Assembly (NCBI GenBank): GCA_021789975.1
Contig: JAJYIT010000012.1
Location: forward strand, 1 to 64,000
DNA: 64,000 nucleotides
Reading direction: 5' to 3'
DNA from: Bacteroidota bacterium
Lineage (GTDB): Bacteria; Bacteroidota; Ignavibacteria; Kryptoniales; JAKASW01
Shown here: one piece after another, positions 1 through 7,382 of the stretch
Numbering within the stretch: the first letter of the stretch is position 1
Layout of the letters: each line of letters starts with the position of its first letter
Notes under the pieces: generated by a model
Database searches by the model: none
Told to the model about the DNA's origin: nothing
Seen by the model: only the letters and a program-made list of their open reading frames with translations
Program-made: the position numbers and the translations under genes

Positions 1-54
1 CGCCTCTCGCAGCATCGCTACGATCGATTCCACTGTGTGTCGCTTCTTGACCAT
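1..54 (-). CDS. IS3-family transposase OrfA, N-terminal fragment
   Basis: Reading leftward from the ATG at 54-52, the protein starts MVKKRHTVESIVAMLREA, the usual beginning of the helix-turn-helix DNA-binding OrfA of IS3 elements. A strong ribosome site (AAAGGAG) lies about 5 bases upstream of the ATG on the same strand, which fixes the start. Only 18 residues are in the window. In intact elements OrfA is followed by the DDE-domain OrfB, made by frameshifting; that part would lie to the left. Confidence 0.7.
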   Translation of the reverse strand, partial: MVKKRHTVESIVAMLREA

Positions 55-126
55 GTTGTCTCCTTTGGTCCTTTTGTTACTCTTTCTACTAATATAACAT
101 TGGACCGCTTTTTGGGGGGCAGGTCA
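1..126 (-). mobile_element. IS3-family (IS407-like) insertion sequence, left-truncated by window
   Basis: One end of an insertion sequence enters the window from the left. Its outer edge is the 26-bp stretch at 101-126, which on the minus strand begins TGACCTGCCCCCC, the kind of terminal sequence I know from IS407-group IS3 elements. Just inside, a transposase OrfA start lies on the minus strand. The rest of the element, including OrfB and the other inverted repeat, is outside the window, so the family rests on the terminus and 18 codons of OrfA. The flanking target duplication cannot be checked. Confidence 0.72.
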
Positions 127-453
127 GAGACATATCCAACGTCTGGTAAGGTTCTTTCATTTACTCAACTTTTTGATCAATGCGAGGTGAGAGATGTTGA
201 CGGACAACTGATTTGCACTTTAGACAGTGTCTCGAAAGCAGAGTATGCCTTGAGAGCAGCAAAGGCTGGAGAGTACAGCCTGAGAATACCGAGAGACGAA
301 AAATTCGCTGAGAAGATGGTACGCAAATACAACGCCCATGTCAAGAACTTGGTGGAAATGCTCGAAGCAGATGCAAGGAGTAAGACTCATAACTGGCCCG
401 CAGCTGAGAGGATTGTGAGAGAAATAACCGCCGAATATGGAATAGTAAAGTAG
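127..453 (+). pseudogene. 3' part of an unknown gene cut by the IS
   Basis: An open frame of about 108 codons runs from the IS edge at 126 to the TAG ending at 453. Its only upstream ATG (37) lies within the IS, and there is no in-frame ATG after the IS boundary until well inside the frame (KMVRK, about residue 92). The simplest reading is that the IS removed the start of the gene. The remaining protein is charged and probably helical, with the segment AEYALRAAKAGEYSLRIPRDEKF followed by a helical C-terminus. I do not recognise the family. Translation from a start inside the IS cannot be excluded. Confidence 0.45.
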
Positions 454-673
454 AAGGAAACTTAGAAGCCCTAAGCCAATTTGTCGATTGACGCCATGGT
501 ACAGTTCCGGCTAACTCTTACTGGAATAGAGAGTCAGTGGGCAAGTACGAATTCTTTGTAGGCCTATTGACATGATTTGAGAAATGAATTATACTGGTGT
601 CGGAATTTCAAGTCGCACGTTCAGCAAGTACGACGGTACTTCGGCAACGATAAGCCGACTCAGAGAAATCCGA

Positions 674-720
674 AAGAGCGGTCGCGTAAGACCTTCGGGC
701 AGCTTGACCGCTCTTCTCTT
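674..720 (+). terminator. hairpin with U-rich tail
   Basis: AAGAGCGGTC at 674-683 pairs perfectly with GACCGCTCTT at 706-715, with a 22-base loop, followed by CTCTTTT. It could end transcription coming from the left. The loop is long for a Rho-independent terminator, so this is moderately supported. Confidence 0.4.
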
Positions 721-813
721 TTACGCACTGTACCACGATATGAGAGAGTTTGAGATTGAAATAATCTGACATAGCGGAGTTTTAAATTGATAAATAATTC
801 GGAATCAAAGTGT

Positions 814-877
814 AACAGCCTCCATGTTCCGGTTCGCCGGAAACCTTACCGAAGGGTTTATCAGCATGGAGGCTGTT
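814..877 (+). other. 64-base three-way-junction palindrome, possible structured RNA or DNA
   Basis: AACAGCCTCCATG (814-826) pairs perfectly over 13 bp with CATGGAGGCTGTT (865-877). The enclosed 38 bases fold again into TTCCGG-TTCG-CCGGAA (827-842), a 6-bp stem with a UUCG tetraloop, and CCTT-ACCG-AAGG (844-855). The whole makes a compact three-way junction ending 22 bases before the ATG at 900. It has no real U-tract, so it is not a normal terminator. It could be a leader RNA controlling the next gene, or a folded single-stranded DNA site used by the mobile element. Confidence 0.6.
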
Positions 878-899
878 GCTTTGTTGGGGGGCAGCTAAA

Positions 900-1670
900 A
901 TGCAAGAGAAACCCACGATAATGATCCGGATGGGCGCTTCCAGGGGACAAAAACTGACTATCGAGGATGCTGACAAAGTTATCTGGGAAATAGCGGAAAA
1001 GTTTAAGGATGACAAGATATTCATAAGGGCTTTCGGATTAAACTTCACTTCGAGTCCTGGCTGGAAAATCATACGTGACAACTTGAGACCGGAGTGGCGG
1101 CAATACGATAAGGGGCAATTGAAATCGGAACTGATCAAGGAGTTTGCAGGCCTGATTATAATTTCGAAAATCCACAGGGTGTTGGACGTGAACGAATTCA
1201 ATTTGATCGCTGAAAAGCTTATCCGCGACTATGAAAGAACAGATAAGCACAATGAAGTAATGCGAGCCCTGTCGTATGATCGACTTGAATTTAGAGTTTA
1301 TGCAAAAAAACTATATCAAAAATACGAGCAAGAAGCATCTCAGAAGGTGGACCAATCCGCATCGAAAACATCAGAGGGAATTCAGCAAAGTGGTACAGAC
1401 GCAACCTCCAGAGCAATTTCAGACGGAGTATTGATTGCAAGAACGAAAGGACTAAAGACACCAGGGCCGATACCAGACCAAATGATGAACAAATGGTTTC
1501 CAAAAATAGAAAAATTCTCAAACGACAGAACCAAATACGGGAAGCGAAAACTTTCTGAAAATTATAAGAAGAAACGCGACGTAATTCGGCATGAGATAGC
1601 AAGAAAACTCAGGAGTAAGCACCCCTGGAAGAATTCGCACACTTCCACCCATCTTCCACCCCTCATTTGA
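900..1670 (+). CDS. hypothetical protein of the integrative element
   Basis: This encodes 256 residues from the ATG at 900, which has a G-rich ribosome site (GGGGGGCAGC) a few bases upstream; the in-frame start at 876 lies within the palindrome at 814-877 and is less likely. The first ~110 residues look like a mixed helix/strand domain (IMIRMGASRGQKLTIEDAD). The middle is rich in Gln, Ser and Thr, and the last ~60 residues are strongly basic (KYGKRKLSENYKKKRD), which suggests nucleic-acid binding. I recognise no family. It sits upstream of the replication genes, and its last codons overlap the CTTCCACC repeats. Confidence 0.6.
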   Translation: MQEKPTIMIRMGASRGQKLTIEDADKVIWEIAEKFKDDKIFIRAFGLNFTSSPGWKIIRDNLRPEWRQYDKGQLKSELIKEFAGLIIISKIHRVLDVNEFNLIAEKLIRDYERTDKHNEVMRALSYDRLEFRVYAKKLYQKYEQEASQKVDQSASKTSEGIQQSGTDATSRAISDGVLIARTKGLKTPGPIPDQMMNKWFPKIEKFSNDRTKYGKRKLSENYKKKRDVIRHEIARKLRSKHPWKNSHTSTHLPPLI

Positions 1671-1715
1671 ACGATTTTCGCAGTACTTCCACCTTTCCTT
1701 AAACCCACTTCCACC
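1642..1715 (+). repeat. four CTTCCACC direct repeats in 11-bp phase
   Basis: The octamer CTTCCACC occurs at 1642, 1653, 1686 and 1708. The start-to-start distances are 11, 33 and 22, all multiples of 11, so the four copies face the same side of the helix. The first two lie within the last codons of the upstream gene and the other two beyond its stop. This layout is typical of cooperative protein-binding sites such as replication iterons or operators. The binding protein is unknown. Confidence 0.6.
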
Positions 1716-1730
1716 CTTTAATTACTCAGT

Positions 1731-1830
1731 GTCAAAAGTCAGCCACTTCTCAGAGTCGAAGCTTTCATAGCCCGCTGCCCTTCTAATTTCTGAGAATGGC
1801 TTTTGACCGGCGGGCCCTTTTTCTTTAAGA
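1731..1830 (+). terminator. terminator with a competing or pseudoknotted upstream hairpin
   Basis: GCCCGCTG (1770-1777) can pair with CGGCGGGC (1808-1815, one G-U) just before CCTTTTTCTTT, giving a terminator. Its 5' arm sits in the loop of a second long hairpin: GTCAAAAG (1731-1738) with CTTTTGAC (1800-1807), CCA with TGG, and TTCTCAGA (1747-1754) with TCTGAGAA (1789-1796). The two helices interleave, so they form either a pseudoknot or two alternative states, as in an attenuator. It lies between the gene ending at 1670 and the one starting at 2006. Confidence 0.55.
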
Positions 1831-1859
1831 AACAAAAAGCCCGTGCCATAAGCACGGGC
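1830..1859 (-). terminator. Rho-independent terminator, minus strand
   Basis: GCCCGTGC (1839-1846) and GCACGGGC (1852-1859) form a perfect 8-bp stem with a 5-base loop. Read on the minus strand, the stem is followed directly by TTTTTG and more U-rich sequence. It would stop a transcript coming from the right, yet no convincing minus-strand gene lies between here and the start at 2006. Confidence 0.6.
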
Positions 1860-2005
1860 AGGAGTATTAAAGGTGCTCAAAGTTAGTTTCTTGAAACCGG
1901 AAAGTCAAATCGGGTTCCCTTCCCTGGCCTCCGGCTATCTCCCGCTCCATGATATTTTCGTTGCAGTCTCGTTACCGTGGCGACCGTTAAATTTCAGGGG
2001 GCAAC

Positions 2006-2257
2006 ATGGGAGCAAATGATCTCTTGGCCGACCTTACCGAAGCAATAGATTTCACGGAGGCGTTGTATCTCCGATTGTCTCACTGGCAGGTTGATTCAAA
2101 GGCAGACCTCGGAATGAAAAATGAATTGCTCAATTACCTGGCCACGGCCTGCGACGCGTTACTTGAGTGTCGGTCAATACTGGATAGTGTTAAATATGGT
2201 TCCTCCGAGGGTTTAACAGAGATACCCGAAGTAAGCATCATGGGGCGCGAATCGTGA
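2006..2257 (+). CDS. small hypothetical protein upstream of the initiator gene
   Basis: This is an 83-residue protein starting at an ATG preceded by CAGGGGGCAAC. It is acidic and mostly helical (LLADLTEAIDFTEALYLRLSHW) with no membrane segment or recognisable motif. Its TGA overlaps the GTG start of the next gene by 4 bases, so it is translationally coupled to the replication initiator and probably belongs to the same operon. Its function is unknown; a regulator or accessory factor of replication is one possibility. Confidence 0.6.
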   Translation: MGANDLLADLTEAIDFTEALYLRLSHWQVDSKADLGMKNELLNYLATACDALLECRSILDSVKYGSSEGLTEIPEVSIMGRES

Positions 2258-3123
2258 AGAAAAACCCTCAGATAAAAGACGGGTTCACCATGATTGCGAA
2301 CGAACTTTATGAGGCTATCATTCGGTATCATTGCAGCGGCGGAGCCAAAGATATTATTCACGCTGTAATCCGGGCCACCTACGGCTTCCAGACGGAGAGC
2401 CGCTCAATTGGCGCGGCCTACCTTGCGAGGCTGACAGGACGGCATCCAAGGCAAGTGTCTTCCGATGTTAAAAGACTTATCGACGCTAACGTCTTATCCG
2501 TGATCAAAGAACATAGTTTCAGTAAATCAAGAATCATTGCCTTGAACAAAGATTACTCAGCCTGGAAGCCTATGAGTGAATCCACTCATAGGCAGGGGTA
2601 TGAGTTAAACCACTCACAGGGTATGAGTGAATCCACTCACTTACCTATGAGTGAAACCACTCCTATAATAAATAAAGAAAGAAACTCTAAAGATATACTC
2701 TCCATTTCGACCAATGAAATCTACGACCATTACAAAACGAAGGTAAAGCCCGGAGCTTCAACCGATGCAAAGAAGAGTATTATCAAGTTATTAAAATCGG
2801 GATTCACAAAGGAACAACTGATCACCTCCATTGACCGCTATTCAGGAAACGGTATGAGTCGTGAGAATAAGTATCGTATCCAGGCGAACAATTTCTTCGG
2901 GCAGAAAGAACGATTCCGTGATTACCTATCCGAACAACCACAAGAACCGACTGAGCAAGATATTCCGCAATACTTGGCCAGTGAGCTTATCGCCCGCAAT
3001 TTTGAAACGAAGGAACATTTCCGGCGGATTCCAGGGACTGAGCTGGTACACTACCAAGGTGTCAAGGACTGTGTTGGAGAGTGCCGCAAACTTGATTTGC
3101 TCAAAAAGGGAGGTGAAGCATGA
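2254..3123 (+). CDS. phage replication protein O-like initiator
   Basis: This encodes 289 residues from a GTG that overlaps the preceding stop. Residues 6-95 (IKDGFTMIANELYEAI, then TGRHPRQVSSDVKRL) match the winged-helix N-terminal domain of lambda O-type initiators, which bind origin iterons and load the helicase. The middle (about residues 107-135) is made of repeated MSESTH-like peptides because four DNA iterons are embedded there. The C-terminal half probably contacts the helicase. The next gene, a DnaB helicase, overlaps its stop by 4 bases, the O-helicase order known from P22-like phages. The assignment rests on the N-terminal domain, the iterons and the neighbour. Confidence 0.8.
   Translation: MKKNPQIKDGFTMIANELYEAIIRYHCSGGAKDIIHAVIRATYGFQTESRSIGAAYLARLTGRHPRQVSSDVKRLIDANVLSVIKEHSFSKSRIIALNKDYSAWKPMSESTHRQGYELNHSQGMSESTHLPMSETTPIINKERNSKDILSISTNEIYDHYKTKVKPGASTDAKKSIIKLLKSGFTKEQLITSIDRYSGNGMSRENKYRIQANNFFGQKERFRDYLSEQPQEPTEQDIPQYLASELIARNFETKEHFRRIPGTELVHYQGVKDCVGECRKLDLLKKGGEA
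2571..2700 (+). other. putative replication origin: four palindromic iterons plus AT-rich stretch, inside the O-like gene
   Basis: Four 20-bp iterons start at 2571, 2599, 2622 and 2646, spaced 28, 23 and 24 bp. The first is an inverted repeat, TATGAGTG-AATC-CACTCATA; the others differ at a few positions. They are followed by an AT-rich stretch at about 2664-2700 (TATAATAAATAAAGAAAG). This copies the layout of lambda ori, where four inverted-repeat iterons inside gene O are followed by an AT-rich unwinding region. Function is inferred from this parallel. Confidence 0.75.
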
Positions 3124-4529
3124 CAGACGATCCATTGCGAATCCCCCCGCAGGATGCTGAGACAGAAAAATCCGTGCTCGGATCAATACTCATGGACGCG
3201 GCCTATGCCCTGCTTCCGGCACGTGAGCTATTGCAACCGGAATCTTTCTACTCAACGGCACACGGCAAAATATTCGATGCAATGCTTGAACTACATGGTG
3301 CAGGAACTGCGATTGACGTTATCACTGTCCGTGAACAATTGCGGAAATCAGGGCACCTTGAGGATGTCGGCGGTTTCGCATACCTAAACGAACTTATACA
3401 ATCCGTGGTTTCCTCAGCGAACATTGGAGCTCACTGTCAGATTGTCGCTGAAAAGTGCATGCTGCGAAGGATCATAGACAGCAACAGGCGCATTCTCGGG
3501 CAATGCTATGATGGTTCAGCAGATGCCTTTGAGCTAATAGACACGGAGCGGAAGGAACTCGACAAGCTCCTGTCCTTCCGTAAACAATCAAGTTCAATTA
3601 CGGACGCGGAGCAATCGCTGGAAATTTATCTTGGTCAGCTTGAACGCCTGAACCATGGTGATGTCGGCTACCTGCGAACAGGATTTCATGAGCTCGATTC
3701 AACACTCGGCGGCGGTTTCCAATTGGGAGACCATGTTATTCTCGCGGGCAATACGGGCACAGGGAAAAGCTCTATCGCATTGCAAATGCTTTTGAGCGTC
3801 TCCCGGAATGTTCCAGCAGCATATTTCTCACTTGAGATGTCAAAGCCGCGAATGATGGCCCGGTCAATAGCGCAACTCGCACGGATTCCGATCCACAGGG
3901 CAACGAATCCGAATTCGCTATTCGATTCTAAAGAAGATGCTGCACGTTACCAGAACGCAATTCAGGACTTTCGTAAGCGGAGAACGTTTCTTGATTGTAC
4001 TCCCGACCTGAGTGTTAACGAACTTTGCTTCCGAATCGACAAGCTCGTGAGAGGCCATGAAGTGAAATTTGTCGTGGTCGATCACATAGGCAAATTGTCG
4101 GAACCCAAAGAGAGATTTCAAAATCGGGAGCGAGAGATTGCGCATTTCTCCTGGAAGCTGACACAGCTCGCTATCAAACATGAAGTTGTAATTCTCACCA
4201 TATCGCCGTTAAACAAAGAGGCAGAGAACTTCACGCAACCTAGTTTAGGTCACATGCGGGATTCGGGCATGTTGTCGTATGATGCTCGGACGGTTCTACT
4301 CTTAAGCAACCCGATGCCGGATTCAGCTTTCGGCCAAGAGGGAGAGCGAAAGGCAAAGCTCACCGTGGCAAAGCAAGGCGATGGAGAGAGTGGCGTTTCG
4401 GTCGAGCTTAGTTTTCATGGCAATCGCGGAGCATACTTTGAAGACGGCCCCTCAATGTCCAACCGCGAACCTCAAGTAAGACCAGAGAAGATGAATCAAC
4501 AGCTTGAAAGCGAACCATTACCTTTTTGA
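3120..4529 (+). CDS. DnaB-type replicative helicase
   Basis: This 469-residue protein is close to usual DnaB length. Residues 8-105 (PPQDAETEKSVLGSIL) are the DnaB N-terminal domain that contacts primase. The RecA-like motor starts near 185 with GFHELDSTLGGGFQLGD, the Walker A loop is GNTGTGKS (210-217), and the Walker B Asp is D321 in VVVDHIG. Both motifs differ from the host-type forms (GRPSMGKT and VDYLQL), which fits a mobile-element version. It overlaps the initiator gene by 4 bases. The element therefore brings its own helicase and should need only host primase and polymerase; this last point is inference. Confidence 0.9.
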   Translation: MTDDPLRIPPQDAETEKSVLGSILMDAAYALLPARELLQPESFYSTAHGKIFDAMLELHGAGTAIDVITVREQLRKSGHLEDVGGFAYLNELIQSVVSSANIGAHCQIVAEKCMLRRIIDSNRRILGQCYDGSADAFELIDTERKELDKLLSFRKQSSSITDAEQSLEIYLGQLERLNHGDVGYLRTGFHELDSTLGGGFQLGDHVILAGNTGTGKSSIALQMLLSVSRNVPAAYFSLEMSKPRMMARSIAQLARIPIHRATNPNSLFDSKEDAARYQNAIQDFRKRRTFLDCTPDLSVNELCFRIDKLVRGHEVKFVVVDHIGKLSEPKERFQNREREIAHFSWKLTQLAIKHEVVILTISPLNKEAENFTQPSLGHMRDSGMLSYDARTVLLLSNPMPDSAFGQEGERKAKLTVAKQGDGESGVSVELSFHGNRGAYFEDGPSMSNREPQVRPEKMNQQLESEPLPF

Positions 4530-4567
4530 GTGCTCCATGAAACAACGACTATGGAAAGGAAAGTATT

Positions 4568-5059
4568 GTGACACAAACAACCATGAAACAGTTGAATGAT
4601 TACTTTGAATTAACGGAATCGGAACGCGGTTCTGCAATATGGCGGTACTTCGATTCTCAAGAAGGCCCGACATGGAAGCTGTACGTCGAAGACTCAAAAA
4701 TCTCCAAACAGATTAGATCTTGGCAAGGGGCTCAGCCCGGGGCCACGTATTTCCGGCCAGACAGCATTAAGTGTGGTGAGGACTTTGTCGTTCCCAAAAG
4801 GCTTCTCAGGCGAGCGTTGAAGTTGATCGGGATTTCTCTCCAGAAACGTAAACTGACAGAGGCAGAGCTTATCAATCTTCATCAAGGCGAGCATAAACTT
4901 CGAGGAAAGAATTTTAAGTCGGATTTTGCCTTGGATTTTTCAAAAAGGAAGACGGCAGACGAACGATCTCAGGCCGACCCTGTGTTGGATACCCCCTCTG
5001 ACACTGGAGCGTTTTTAGGGCAAGATTTTGCCTCAAAAGTAGAGGGAGAAACCCCGTGA
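4568..5059 (+). CDS. hypothetical protein between helicase and integrase
   Basis: This encodes 163 residues from a GTG with AAAGGA 7 bases upstream; an ATG five codons later is the alternative. The N-terminal ~100 residues look folded (DYFELTESERGSAIWRYFDS, then PKRLLRRALKLIGISLQKRK), while the last 50 are polar and probably disordered. I do not recognise it. It lies 38 bases after the helicase on the same strand and is probably co-transcribed with the replication genes. A role in replication or excision is only a guess from position. Confidence 0.55.
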   Translation: MTQTTMKQLNDYFELTESERGSAIWRYFDSQEGPTWKLYVEDSKISKQIRSWQGAQPGATYFRPDSIKCGEDFVVPKRLLRRALKLIGISLQKRKLTEAELINLHQGEHKLRGKNFKSDFALDFSKRKTADERSQADPVLDTPSDTGAFLGQDFASKVEGETP

Positions 5060-5105
5060 TTTTAAGGCAGTCATTGCCTTTAACATTGATTAAAGGAATT
5101 AAGAA

Positions 5106-6071
5106 ATGGACACAAAATCTTTGACCGTAATTGAGCCGGAACCGGTGAGCAAAAGTCCCGACGTCCGGGTACTACTCGCAGAGTGGCACAGTCACCTAAG
5201 CCTCCTTGTGCGAACGGGAGAAATCCAGGAAGCTACAGCCCGGACGTACCGGATCGGTGTTGACCGGTTTATGTCATGGCTGGCCTCCAGAACCACGATA
5301 GGAACCGAAGTCATCCGGGAGTGGATCGCTGACCTTAAAGGACAAAACAGAACTCCTAACACAGTCGCTGTTTGGCTAAGTGGAGTTCGGGCATTCTTTT
5401 CGTGGTGCGTAAGAAACCGCAAACTATCTTTCAACCCTGCCGAAGGTGTACGCGGCATTATGAGAGCATCAACGGCCACCATGCACCGGAGGGAGGCCCT
5501 GACCGATTCTGAGGTCTTGAACGTTCTTGATGCTATCGACAGGGAGAGTGCAATCGGGAAGCGTGACCTTGCCCTTATCGGCATTATGGCCTATTGCGGA
5601 GCGAGGCAATCGGACTTGTTTCGTGCCGACCTCGAAGACCTGAAACCTATCGACAAAGGATTCAAACTCTTCGTGCGTGGGAAAGGCAGAATAGAAAGTG
5701 ATGAAGTCCTTATGCTGGTACATCCTCAGCTTATCGAATTCGTCAGAAAGTACCTCGTAGTCAGGGGCAATGAATCCGGCCCCTTATTCCTCAGCTTCTC
5801 ACATAGGAACCGGAATGAACGTCTCTCTCTGCGGGGAATGAGACTTATCGTAAAAAACTATTTCAGGCAAGCCGGAGTCATCGGAACAAAATCGACACAT
5901 AGCATTCGTCATGCCGCAGCCTCAAACTCCCTACGTCATGGTGCACCTTTGGAGAAAGTCAAAACCATGTTGAGACACGCGAGCATGGACACGACCATGA
6001 TTTACATTCACGAGTTGGACAGGGAGACGAATCCGGGAGAGGCTTTCATCGACTACGGAAAAAGGGACTGA
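5106..6071 (+). CDS. tyrosine recombinase / phage-type integrase (first of a pair)
   Basis: This is a 321-residue site-specific recombinase. An N-terminal SAM-like DNA-binding domain (about 20-118) is followed by the catalytic domain with R167 (CGARQSD), K194, H265 and R268 (HSIRHA), H291 (LRHASMDTT) and the nucleophile Y300 (TMIYIH). All expected catalytic residues are present, so it should be active. It is followed after 6 bases by a second recombinase gene, and the pair lies next to the tRNA-derived attachment site. Its size fits XerC/D-like integrases of mobile elements. Confidence 0.92.
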   Translation: MDTKSLTVIEPEPVSKSPDVRVLLAEWHSHLSLLVRTGEIQEATARTYRIGVDRFMSWLASRTTIGTEVIREWIADLKGQNRTPNTVAVWLSGVRAFFSWCVRNRKLSFNPAEGVRGIMRASTATMHRREALTDSEVLNVLDAIDRESAIGKRDLALIGIMAYCGARQSDLFRADLEDLKPIDKGFKLFVRGKGRIESDEVLMLVHPQLIEFVRKYLVVRGNESGPLFLSFSHRNRNERLSLRGMRLIVKNYFRQAGVIGTKSTHSIRHAAASNSLRHGAPLEKVKTMLRHASMDTTMIYIHELDRETNPGEAFIDYGKRD

Positions 6072-6077
6072 TTAAGT

Positions 6078-7214
6078 TTGTCGGATGCTGCTTACATACC
6101 GCTTTTAATCTTGAACGATGTTCGCTTGAGCCGGGCCGATCTCCGTGTCTTTGGAACGCTATCGGCTAAGGCAGACGGTCAAGGTAAGTGTTCCATGACG
6201 CGAAGCGAGCTTGAAGGTGTGTGCGGGATCAAGTGCAGCGGTCAGATGATAAGTCGGCTTATGAAATTCGGATATATCGGCATCGAGAACAATTCAACAG
6301 GAACCACTTTCAAGATAATCGAAGGACAGGACGCGAAACGGGAGGCGCGGCATTCATTAGGCAGTTATTGTATTGAATACGTGGGCTATCTCCACAAGAC
6401 ACACTCGGAAAAGTACGCCAAAGATGCAGCGCGGACATTCGGAAAGCTCCAGCATTTCACCGGAGATATTGCATTAAACGAGCTGACCCCGATCATGCTT
6501 GAAACTTTCTTCGCTGACTCATTCAAGGGGGCACAATTCGAGACGGCAAAAAATTATCGCACACTCAAGGCAGCTTTTAATCATGCAGTGAGCTGGAATT
6601 ATCTTCACGACAGCTCTATCAGAAAAGTCAAACTGCCTAAGCTGACGAAATCTATTCCGGCATTCCTGAGCGAACATGAGCTGCAATCGGTTCTTGACCA
6701 TACGTCTAACTGCGATATGAGAGACTTATTCACCCTTGCATTTCATACCGGGTTTAGATTGTCTGAGCTTCTCAATCTGGAATGGCAGGCCGTGAACCTG
6801 AGCGAAAGCACAGTGAGAGTATCTAACAGCGAAACGTTCACCACAAAGAGCAAGAAGGAACGAATTGTTCCCCTTAATGGGGTTGCACTTAATATGCTGA
6901 GTGAGAGACGGCCGAAAGTGTTCAACCTCGAAACCCGGAACTATGTCTTTGCGAAAACTCCTGGTGAACAATACAAATCCGATTCTGTCAGCAAGTTGTT
7001 CAAGAAAGCTGTCCGAGCTGCGGGCCTCAATGAGCGTTTGCACTTCCATAGCTTGAGACACTCCACGGCTTCAAACATGGTACGGGCTGGAGTCCCGCTT
7101 GCAGTCGTAAAAGAAATCCTGGGCCACAGCGACATAACGACCACCATGATCTACAGCCATGTTCAGAATGAGGACAAGATAAAAGCCGTCAAAGCCCTGG
7201 AGAGTGTGCCATGA
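6078..7214 (+). CDS. tyrosine recombinase with a winged-helix-like N-terminal extension
   Basis: This encodes 378 residues from a TTG, with no strong ribosome site, so it probably depends on coupling to the first integrase. Residues 1-82 (LSRADLRVFGTLSAKADGQGK, then SELEGVCGIKCSGQMISRLM) look like a winged helix-turn-helix of the kind found in replication and regulatory proteins. Residues 90-190 form the SAM-like arm and 195-370 the catalytic domain with R227, H324, R327 (HSLRHST), H350 (LGHSDITTT) and Y359. It is distinct in sequence from its neighbour. The extra domain may recognise element DNA or regulate excision; that is inference. Confidence 0.88.
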   Translation: MSDAAYIPLLILNDVRLSRADLRVFGTLSAKADGQGKCSMTRSELEGVCGIKCSGQMISRLMKFGYIGIENNSTGTTFKIIEGQDAKREARHSLGSYCIEYVGYLHKTHSEKYAKDAARTFGKLQHFTGDIALNELTPIMLETFFADSFKGAQFETAKNYRTLKAAFNHAVSWNYLHDSSIRKVKLPKLTKSIPAFLSEHELQSVLDHTSNCDMRDLFTLAFHTGFRLSELLNLEWQAVNLSESTVRVSNSETFTTKSKKERIVPLNGVALNMLSERRPKVFNLETRNYVFAKTPGEQYKSDSVSKLFKKAVRAAGLNERLHFHSLRHSTASNMVRAGVPLAVVKEILGHSDITTTMIYSHVQNEDKIKAVKALESVP

Positions 7215-7311
7215 TGGATTAAAGCAAAATTAGTTTGACTTTGTCATAATGTTCCATCAATTTCTTCCATGAAATTCTTGAATGTGGCCGTTCGAGTCAA
7301 AGAATTTTTGG

Positions 7312-7380
7312 AAAGTCCGATTGGCTTTAATCGAAGGCCGCCACAGCCTAAGAATTTCTCCGGTCGGACTTTTCCTTTTC
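7312..7380 (+). terminator. terminator downstream of the integrase pair
   Basis: AAGTCCGA (7313-7320) pairs with TCGGACTT (7364-7371), directly followed by TTCCTTTTC. The 43-base loop contains a smaller GGC/GCC helix. It lies about 100 bases after the second integrase stop and probably ends that transcript. Confidence 0.55.
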
Positions 7381-7382
7381 TA

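Noticed and set aside
584-769. 61-codon plus-strand frame
   Set aside because: It has only a weak ribosome site, and a third of it is the hairpin at 674-715; I see no protein-like features.
2571-2665. CRISPR array
   Set aside because: Four short palindromic repeats with 3-8 base spacers inside a reading frame do not fit CRISPR; they match origin iterons.
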